From contig JBEKFO010000005.1 of the NCBI GenBank assembly GCA_050013275.1, positions 1 to 29,679 of the forward strand: a stretch of 29,679 nt of DNA. The letters are read 5' to 3'. This document shows positions 23,727 to 29,679 of the stretch, one piece after another (position 1 is the first letter of the stretch; each line of letters starts with the position of its first letter). The stretch is from Roseiarcus sp050013275. GTDB taxonomy: Bacteria > Pseudomonadota > Alphaproteobacteria > Rhizobiales > Beijerinckiaceae. The translations under genes and the position numbers were made by a program. The notes under the pieces are model-generated. The model was not told where the DNA came from. It did no database searches and saw only the letters and a list, made by a program, of their open reading frames with translations.

Positions 23727-24773
23727 ATGTCGAAACGCGCCCTCATCATCCCCGCCGTTCTGGCCCTGCTCGCCCTGGGCGGCGGCAGCTGGTTCTATCT
23801 GCACCGCGACGGCGTCGGAAGCGCCGACCAGCTCACGCTCTACGGCGACGTCGACATCCGGGAGGTGCAGCCGGCGTTCAACGACAGCGGCCCGATCGCG
23901 ACGATCTCGGTGCAGGAAGGCGCGCATGTGAAATGCGGCGACCTGCTCGCCACGCTCGACGACACTCGCTACGCCGCGGCGCTCGCCCAGGCGAAGGGCC
24001 AGATGGAGAACCTGAAGCAGACGCTCGACAAACTGGTCACTGGATCTCGGCCCGAAGAGATCGCGCAGGCGAAGGCGACGATGGACGCCTTGCAGACGAC
24101 CTATATGAACGACGAGGCGACGTACAAGCGCTACGCCGACCTGGCCGCCACCAGCGCCGGGACGATCCAGCAGCGCGACGACGCCAAAGCGGCGTTCGAG
24201 TCGGTGCGCCAACAGTACGAAGCGGCGCGGCAGGCCTATCTTCTGGCGGTCGAAGGGCCGAGGGCCGAGGATATCGCCGCCGCGCGCGCGGCGTATCAGG
24301 CGGCGCAGGCCGCGACGGCGCTGGCGCAGCGGCAGTTCGACGACACCCGCCTCTACGCGCAGTCCGACGGCGTGGTCGAGGACCGCATCCTCGAGCCTGG
24401 CGACATGGCCTCTCCGGCCACGCCGGTCCTCACCGTCGCCCTGCCGAACCCGCTCTGGGTCAGAGCCTACGCTCCCGAGAACGACCTCGGCCGCATCCGC
24501 CTCGGCATGAAGGCGAGCGTGACCGCCGATAGCTATCCCGGTCGCGCCTACGACGGCTGGATCGGCTACATTTCGCCGACCGCCGAGTTCACACCCAAGA
24601 CAGTGGAGACGCCGGAGCTGCGCACCGCGCTGGTCTACCAGCTCAGGGTCTACGTCTGCGACGCGCACGGCGAGCTGCGGTTGGGGATGCCCGCCACCGT
24701 GCATATCGATCTGACCCAGGCCGCTGAGGCGCCGCCGCCCGGTTGCGGAGCGAGCGATGCCGCCTCCCGATGA
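23727..24773 (+). CDS. HlyD-family membrane fusion protein of an ABC-2 efflux system (YbhG-like)
   Basis: This 348-residue periplasmic adaptor has one N-terminal membrane anchor (about 5-25, ALIIPAVLALLALGGGSWFY). The half-lipoyl motif GPIATISVQEGAHVKCGDLL lies near 55-74. A long alpha-helical hairpin rich in Ala, Gln and Glu covers about 80-205, with RPEEIAQAKA and GPRAEDIAAARAAY repeats. The second half-lipoyl DGVVEDRILEPGDMASPATP follows, then a beta-barrel region. It links inner-membrane permeases to an outer-membrane channel; no TolC gene is in the window. It overlaps the ATPase gene by 17 bases, and the order adaptor, double ATPase, two permeases is that of E. coli ybhGFSR. Confidence 0.88.
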   Translation: MSKRALIIPAVLALLALGGGSWFYLHRDGVGSADQLTLYGDVDIREVQPAFNDSGPIATISVQEGAHVKCGDLLATLDDTRYAAALAQAKGQMENLKQTLDKLVTGSRPEEIAQAKATMDALQTTYMNDEATYKRYADLAATSAGTIQQRDDAKAAFESVRQQYEAARQAYLLAVEGPRAEDIAAARAAYQAAQAATALAQRQFDDTRLYAQSDGVVEDRILEPGDMASPATPVLTVALPNPLWVRAYAPENDLGRIRLGMKASVTADSYPGRAYDGWIGYISPTAEFTPKTVETPELRTALVYQLRVYVCDAHGELRLGMPATVHIDLTQAAEAPPPGCGASDAASR

Positions 24774-26523
24774 AAGCGCGCCGGCGCTACGGCTCGAGGG
24801 CGTGCGCCGCGGCTTTCGCTCGGGCAAGCGCGTCGTCGCGGCGATCGACGGGATCACCGCCAGCGCCGCGCACGGCGCCGTCACCGGGCTGATCGGCCCC
24901 GACGGCGCCGGCAAGACCACCTTGATGCGGTTGATCGCCGGGCTACTGCGCGCCGACGCCGGGCGCATCGAGGCGCTCGGGATCGACGTCGCGCGCGACC
25001 CGCTCGCGGTGCAGGCGCGCATCGGCTACATGCCGCAGCGCTTCGGACTCTACGAAGACCTCAGCGTGCGGCAGAACCTCGATCTGTACGCCGATCTGCA
25101 GGGCGTGCCGGTCGAGGAGCGCCCCGCGCGCTACGCCGAGCTCATGCACATGACCGCGCTCGGCCCCTTCACCGAGCGCCGCGCCGGACGGCTGTCGGGC
25201 GGCATGAAGCAGAAGCTCGGCCTCGCCTGCACCCTGGTTCATCCGCCCGATCTGCTGCTGCTCGACGAGCCGACCGTCGGCGTCGATCCGGTCTCGCGGC
25301 GCGAGTTGTGGCAGATCATCGACCACCTGACCCGCGACGCAAGAGTGACGGTGCTGTTCAGCACCGCTTATCTCGACGAAGCCGAGCGTTGCGACTCCGT
25401 GTTGCTGATCCACGAGGGAAAGCTGCTCGGCGCCGGCCCGCCCGGAGGCTTCACCGCGGAATTGGCGGGGCGCAGCTTTTTCGCCAGCGCCGACGTCGGC
25501 AAGCGGCGACTGCAAGAACGGCTGGCGCGCGCGCCCGGCGTGATCGACGCGGTGATCCAGGGCAGCCGGGTCAGGGTGGTCACCGCCGCGCCGACGCCGC
25601 CCGACGTCGCCGCGCTCGGCTCGGAGCTGCCGGGCTTGACCATCGCGCCGACCCCGCCGCGCTTCGAGGACGCCTTCGTCGCCCAGTTGCGCGCTCGCGA
25701 CGGCGCGACCCCGCCCACCGCGGCGCCGCGCGCGCCGACGCCGAGCGCCGCTTCGCCCGCCGAAGACATCATCGCGGTGCAGCGCCTCACCCGCCGCTTC
25801 GGCGACTTCGTCGCGGTCAACAACATCAGCTTTCACGTCGCGCGCGGCGAAATTTTCGGCCTGCTCGGGGCCAACGGGGCCGGCAAGTCGACCACCTTCC
25901 GCATGCTGTGCGGCCTGCTGCCGCCCTCGGAGGGCCAGCTGCGCGTCGCCGGTTTCGATCTGCGCACCGCCGCCGCGCCGGCGCGCGGCCGCATCGGCTA
26001 CATGGCGCAGAAGTTCTCGCTCTACGGCGATCTCAGCGTTGAGAGGAACTTGCGCTTCTTCTCCAGCGCCTACCGCCTCTACGGGGCGCGCCAGCGCCGC
26101 CGCATCGACTGGGCGGTGAGCGAATTCGACCTCGCCTCGCAGATGTCGGCGAGCGCGCGCGATCTGCCGCTTGGATTCAAGCAGCGGCTCGCGCTCGCCT
26201 GCGCGCTGATGCACGAGCCCGACATCCTGTTCCTCGACGAACCCACTTCCGGCGTCGACCCGCTGGCGCGCCGCGACTTCTGGCGGCGCATCAACGCGCT
26301 CGCCGAGACCGGCGTCACCGTGCTGGTGACCACCCATTTCATGGAGGAAGCGGAGTATTGCGACCGCCTCGCGATCATGGCGCAGGGCAGCGTGCTGACG
26401 GCGGGCGCCCCCGAAGCGATCAAGGCCGCCGCCAGGAGCGCGGCGCGGCCCGATCCGACCATGGAGGACGCATTCATCGCGATGATCGAGGCGGCGGCTG
26501 AAGCGCCGGCGCCAGCGTCATGA
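24757..26523 (+). CDS. ybhF: Tandem-ATPase ABC-2 exporter subunit (YbhF-like)
   Basis: The 588-residue protein contains two nucleotide-binding domains in one chain. Domain 1 has Walker A GPDGAGKTT (47-55), C-loop LSGGMKQKLGLA and Walker B LLLLDEPTVGVD (166-177). Domain 2 has GANGAGKST (371-379), an altered C-loop LPLGFKQRLALA and LFLDEPTSGVD (491-501). A Pro/Ala-rich linker at about 310-335 joins them. The layout matches YbhF/RbbA-type exporters. Because each ATP site uses the C-loop of the other domain, the replaced LSGG in domain 2 implies unequal sites, a common trait of such fusions. The ATPase powers the two following permeases for efflux of an unknown, probably hydrophobic or cationic compound. 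Confidence 0.92.
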   Translation: MPPPDESAPALRLEGVRRGFRSGKRVVAAIDGITASAAHGAVTGLIGPDGAGKTTLMRLIAGLLRADAGRIEALGIDVARDPLAVQARIGYMPQRFGLYEDLSVRQNLDLYADLQGVPVEERPARYAELMHMTALGPFTERRAGRLSGGMKQKLGLACTLVHPPDLLLLDEPTVGVDPVSRRELWQIIDHLTRDARVTVLFSTAYLDEAERCDSVLLIHEGKLLGAGPPGGFTAELAGRSFFASADVGKRRLQERLARAPGVIDAVIQGSRVRVVTAAPTPPDVAALGSELPGLTIAPTPPRFEDAFVAQLRARDGATPPTAAPRAPTPSAASPAEDIIAVQRLTRRFGDFVAVNNISFHVARGEIFGLLGANGAGKSTTFRMLCGLLPPSEGQLRVAGFDLRTAAAPARGRIGYMAQKFSLYGDLSVERNLRFFSSAYRLYGARQRRRIDWAVSEFDLASQMSASARDLPLGFKQRLALACALMHEPDILFLDEPTSGVDPLARRDFWRRINALAETGVTVLVTTHFMEEAEYCDRLAIMAQGSVLTAGAPEAIKAAARSAARPDPTMEDAFIAMIEAAAEAPAPAS

Positions 26524-27644
26524 CCGCGGGCTCGCTGCGTCGCCTGCGCGGGCTGCTGCGCAAGGAATTCGTGCAGATCTGGCGCGATCCCTCCTCGCTC
26601 GCCATCGCCTTCCTGCTGCCCGCTGTTCTGCTGTTCCTGTTCGGCTACGGCGTTTCGCTCGACGCCAGCAACGTGCCGGTGGCGCTGGTCGTGCAGCGCC
26701 CGAGCGCGCTCGCCGCGAGCTTCACCGGCGCGTTCGAGCAGTCGCCGTACTTCCGGCCGCAACGGTTCCTCGCCATCCAGGACGCGGAGCGGGCGATGAC
26801 CGCTCGCGAAGTGCAGGGCATCGTCTGGCTGCCGAGCGATTTCGACCGCCGCGCGGTCTCCGGCGGCGATTCGCCGATCGGCGTGTTCGTCAACGGCGTC
26901 GACGCCAACAACGCCCGCATCGTCGAGGGCTACGTGCAACAGGTCTGGGCGAGCTGGCTCGCCGCGCAGGCGGCGCAAGCGGGACGCCCGGCGCCGCTGC
27001 CCGTCGCCGTGCAGCCGCAAGTGCGCTTCAACCCGGCGGTCAAAAGCCGCGACTTCCTGGTGCCGGGCCTGATCGCAATGATCATGACCCTGAGCGGCGC
27101 GCTGCTGACCGCGCTGGTGATCGCGCGCGAGTGGGAACGCGGCACGATGGAAGCGCTGATGGTCACGCGCGTCACGGTCAGGGAAATCCTGCTCGCCAAG
27201 CTGATCCCTTACTTTGTGCTCGGCATGGGCGGCATGGCGGCTTCGGTGGCGCTCGGCGTGTTTCTGTTTCAGGTGCCGCTGCGCGGCTCGCTGTGGGCGC
27301 TTACCGCCACCTCGGGCTTGTTCATGCTCGCCGCGCTCGGAATGGGGCTGTTGATCTCGAGCTTCGCGCGCAACCAGTTCGTCGCCGCGCAGATCGCCAT
27401 CATCGCGACGTTCCTGCCGGCGTTCATCCTTTCGGGCTTCGTGTTCGACATCAACTCCATGCCCTGGATCGTGCAGATCATCACCCACGTCGTCGCGGCG
27501 CGTTATTTCGTCGCCATCCTGCAGTCGACGTTCCTGGCCGGCGACGTCTGGTCGGTGATCCTGCCCAACGCCGCCGCACTGATCGTGATGGCGGCGATCT
27601 TCCTCGGCGCGGCGCGCGCGCTGGCGCGCAAACGATTGGACTGA
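26520..27644 (+). CDS. ybhS: ABC-2 family exporter permease (YbhS-like)
   Basis: The 374-residue protein has one N-terminal membrane helix (about 23-43, SLAIAFLLPAVLLFLFGYGV) preceded by the characteristic LLRKEFVQIWRDP. A periplasmic domain of about 130 residues follows, then five C-terminal helices beginning at VPGLIAMIMTLSGALLTALV, with EWERGTMEALMVTRV as the cytoplasmic ATPase-coupling segment. It overlaps the ATPase stop by four bases (ATGA). It forms a heterodimeric channel with the next gene product. Confidence 0.92.
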   Translation: MTAGSLRRLRGLLRKEFVQIWRDPSSLAIAFLLPAVLLFLFGYGVSLDASNVPVALVVQRPSALAASFTGAFEQSPYFRPQRFLAIQDAERAMTAREVQGIVWLPSDFDRRAVSGGDSPIGVFVNGVDANNARIVEGYVQQVWASWLAAQAAQAGRPAPLPVAVQPQVRFNPAVKSRDFLVPGLIAMIMTLSGALLTALVIAREWERGTMEALMVTRVTVREILLAKLIPYFVLGMGGMAASVALGVFLFQVPLRGSLWALTATSGLFMLAALGMGLLISSFARNQFVAAQIAIIATFLPAFILSGFVFDINSMPWIVQIITHVVAARYFVAILQSTFLAGDVWSVILPNAAALIVMAAIFLGAARALARKRLD

Positions 27645-27649
27645 CCGGC

Positions 27650-28759
27650 ATGTGGCGGCAAGTTCTCGCGCTGATCGTCAAGGAGCTGCTCGCGGTGCTG
27701 CGCGACGCCAAGAGCCGCTCGGTGCTGATCCTGCCGCCGCTCATCCAGCTCATGGTGTTCGGCTACGCCGCGACTTACGATCTCGATCGCGTGCCGATGG
27801 CGATCTACAACGAAGACGCGAGCGAGGCCTCCCGCGACCTCATCGCCCATTTTCTCGGCTCGCCGACTTTCCGGCTGGTGGCGACGCTGCACAGCAGCCA
27901 TGAGATCGACGCGCTGATCGATTCGCGCGAGGTCGCGCTGGTGCTGGTGATCGATCCGCGCTTCACCCGAAGCCTCTTGACCGGACAGCCGGCGCCCGTG
28001 CAGGCGATCCTCGACGGCCGCAACTCCAACAGCGCCCTGCTGATCGAGGGCTACGCCAACACCATTCTCAGCGACTTCTCCATCGCCTGGGCCGGCGCGC
28101 ACGGCGGGGCGAACGCCCCGGCGGTGCTCGACATCCGCGCGCGCTACAACCCGACCTTGAGCTCGCATTGGTTCTTCGTGCCGAGCATCGTCGCGCTGCT
28201 GACCCAGATCGTCACGCTGCTGGTGGTCGCGCTCTCGGTCGCGCGCGAGCGCGAGACCGGCACCTTCGACCAGTTGCTGGTCACGCCGCTGCGCCCGATC
28301 GACATCCTGCTCGGCAAGGGGCTGCCGGGGGTGCTGATCGGGGTGATCGAAGCCTCCGTCATCATCGTCGCCGCGGTGTGGTGGTTCGAAGTGCCGCTGC
28401 GCGGCGGGCTCATGCCGCTCTATCTCGGGCTCGTCGTCTTCGTCATCGCGATCACCGGCATGGGGCTGATGATCTCCGCGCTCTCGGCGACGCAGCAGCA
28501 GGCGCTGCTCGGCGTGTTCCTGTTCATGGTGCCCTCGGTCATCCTGTCGGGCTTCGCCACCCCGATCGCCAACATGCCGGTGTGGGTGCAGGACCTCACC
28601 CTCATCAACCCGATGCGTTATTTCCTCGTCATCGTGCGCGGCGTGTTCCTGGAAGGGGCGAGCCTATCCTCGCTCGCCGCGCAATATTGGCCGATGGCGG
28701 CGATCGCTGCGGTCAGCCTCGCCGCCGCGACCTGGTTGTTCCGCAGCCGCGTGACGTGA
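27650..28759 (+). CDS. ybhR: ABC-2 family exporter permease (YbhR-like)
   Basis: This 369-residue paralogue of the preceding permease starts MWRQVLALIVKELLAVLRD at ATG 27650, five bases after its stop; the longer open frame upstream is a shadow of the previous gene. It has an N-terminal helix (VLILPPLIQLMVFGYA), a periplasmic domain, and a C-terminal bundle with ERETGTFDQLLVTPLRP, the usual coupling motif of this subgroup, and VPSVILSGFATPIANMP. It should pair with YbhS. The operon ends here, 17 bases from a convergent gene. Confidence 0.92.
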   Translation: MWRQVLALIVKELLAVLRDAKSRSVLILPPLIQLMVFGYAATYDLDRVPMAIYNEDASEASRDLIAHFLGSPTFRLVATLHSSHEIDALIDSREVALVLVIDPRFTRSLLTGQPAPVQAILDGRNSNSALLIEGYANTILSDFSIAWAGAHGGANAPAVLDIRARYNPTLSSHWFFVPSIVALLTQIVTLLVVALSVARERETGTFDQLLVTPLRPIDILLGKGLPGVLIGVIEASVIIVAAVWWFEVPLRGGLMPLYLGLVVFVIAITGMGLMISALSATQQQALLGVFLFMVPSVILSGFATPIANMPVWVQDLTLINPMRYFLVIVRGVFLEGASLSSLAAQYWPMAAIAAVSLAAATWLFRSRVT

Positions 28760-28776
28760 GGGGCGCGGCAGTAGCT

Positions 28777-29679
28777 TTACAGCCGCATCACCTGACCCGT
28801 CCGCACGCTTTCGTCCGCGGCGAAGACGATGCGCAGCGAATTGAGCGCGTCTTCGAGATGCTCGGTCAGATCGACTTCGCCGCGAATGGCCTTGAGGAAC
28901 AGGCGCTGCTCGCGTTCGCAGAGCTGCTGGTGGCCAGGCTCTTCCTCGGTGGAGAGGATTTCGTCGGGCTTTGCGAAGGCGCCCTTGGCGTCGAGCGCGG
29001 CGTGGTGGATGCGCAGCGCGTTTGTGCGCGTATGCGTATCGTGATCGGCCGAATGAGCGGCCTCGCCCGCCGCCTCGCTCGCGACGATCGAGACGCAGCC
29101 GTTGGGTCCGATCATGTCCTTCACGAAAAAGGCGGTCTCGCTCATCATCGGGCCCCAGCCCGCTTCGTACCAGCCGACCGAGCCGTCCGCGAAGGCGATG
29201 TGCAGATGGCCGTAATTGTACATCGAGGGTGCGATCTCGTCGGTCAGGCGCGCGCCGATCGCATGCACCGCCACGGGGCGCGAGCGCGTGACCTGGCACA
29301 TCACGTCGACGTAGTGCACGCCGCAATCGACGATCGGCGAAGTCGAGCGCATGAGATTCTTGTGCACGGCCCAGAACGAGCCGGAGGATTGCTGGTTGAG
29401 GTTCATGCGCATGACCAGCGGTTTGCCGAGCGTGCGGCCGATCTCGACGAAACGCGTCCATGCGGGATGGACGCGCAGGATGTAGCCGACCAGCAGCGCG
29501 CGCTCGACCTCGCGCGCCGCCGCCACGATTCTTTCGGCCGCTTCGAGCGTGTCGGCGAGCGGCTTTTCGCAGAACACGTGCGCGCCGGCCTCCAGCGCCT
29601 GCAACGCCATCGGCGCGTGGAACTCGGTATAGGCGGCGATCGCGACGGCGTCGGGCTCCAGCGCGTCGAGCGCGTCCGA
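28777..29679 (-). CDS. Gfo/Idh/MocA-family oxidoreductase (N-terminus outside window)
   Basis: The gene runs leftwards from beyond the right edge; 300 C-terminal residues are visible. EPDAVAIAAYTEFHAPMAL and then GAHVFCEKPLADTLEAAERI contain the EKP motif that contacts NAD(P) and substrate, placed after the Rossmann domain whose beginning is missing. The C-terminal part has IVDCGVHYVDVMC, where the conserved aspartate and histidine of the catalytic GxHxxD-like region lie. Family members oxidise or reduce sugars, inositols and related polyols. The substrate is not indicated. The ATG at 29608-29610 is internal, because the frame continues without a stop to the edge. Confidence 0.85.
   Translation of the reverse strand, partial: SDALDALEPDAVAIAAYTEFHAPMALQALEAGAHVFCEKPLADTLEAAERIVAAAREVERALLVGYILRVHPAWTRFVEIGRTLGKPLVMRMNLNQQSSGSFWAVHKNLMRSTSPIVDCGVHYVDVMCQVTRSRPVAVHAIGARLTDEIAPSMYNYGHLHIAFADGSVGWYEAGWGPMMSETAFFVKDMIGPNGCVSIVASEAAGEAAHSADHDTHTRTNALRIHHAALDAKGAFAKPDEILSTEEEPGHQQLCEREQRLFLKAIRGEVDLTEHLEDALNSLRIVFAADESVRTGQVMRL

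Noticed and set aside
1..29679. CRISPR arrays, transposases, integrases, phage genes or tRNA-associated attachment sites
   Set aside because: Both strands were read for these and none was supported; the repeats found are short regulatory-size elements.

Overview
The window is GC-rich, densely packed chromosomal DNA that looks alphaproteobacterial, probably Hyphomicrobiales/Rhizobiales-like. The grounds are a complete minC-minD-minE operon preceded by a perfect CtrA-type box (TTAA-N7-TTAAC), GTG/TTG starts with 4-bp stop/start overlaps, and strong G/C preference at third codon positions. Genus cannot be decided from the sequence. No rRNA, tRNA, CRISPR array or intact mobile element was seen.

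Region 1 (1-15441) is a catabolic locus. It opens with the tail of a urea-carboxylase/KipI-like carboxyltransferase half, the KipA/PxpC half, and a BioY biotin importer. A convergent AraC-type regulator follows, reading away from a long ten-gene operon. That operon encodes a two-subunit ATP-dependent hydantoinase/oxoprolinase-type amidohydrolase (HyuB, HyuA), a five-part branched-chain amino-acid-family ABC importer (two ATPases, two permeases, one periplasmic binding protein), a GabT-like omega-aminotransferase, a glutaryl-CoA dehydrogenase and a class III CoA-transferase. Read in order this gives uptake, lactam ring opening, transamination, CoA activation and oxidative decarboxylation. The GcdH/CoA-transferase pair points to a C5 substrate, so the best hypothesis is delta-valerolactam / 5-aminovalerate / glutarate catabolism, analogous to OplBA-DavT-GcdGH of Pseudomonas. 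The semialdehyde dehydrogenase step is absent from the window.

Region 2 (about 15442-18440) is less GC-rich, looser and accessory-like. It holds a six-TM membrane protein of unknown function translationally coupled to a B12-domain radical SAM enzyme. A possible 25-codon acidic peptide ORF overlaps the stop of that enzyme. Two gene-poor stretches flank the set.

Region 3 (18446-20373) is the Min division-site operon with its putative CtrA box. Region 4 (20599-23532) is a two-gene unit of a thiamine-diphosphate enzyme and a GlcD/D-lactate-dehydrogenase-type flavoprotein, possibly oxidising a 2-hydroxyacid and decarboxylating the 2-oxoacid. Region 5 (23727-28759) is a four-gene YbhGFSR-type ABC-2 efflux system. 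Region 6 is the 3' part of a convergent Gfo/Idh/MocA oxidoreductase running off the right edge.
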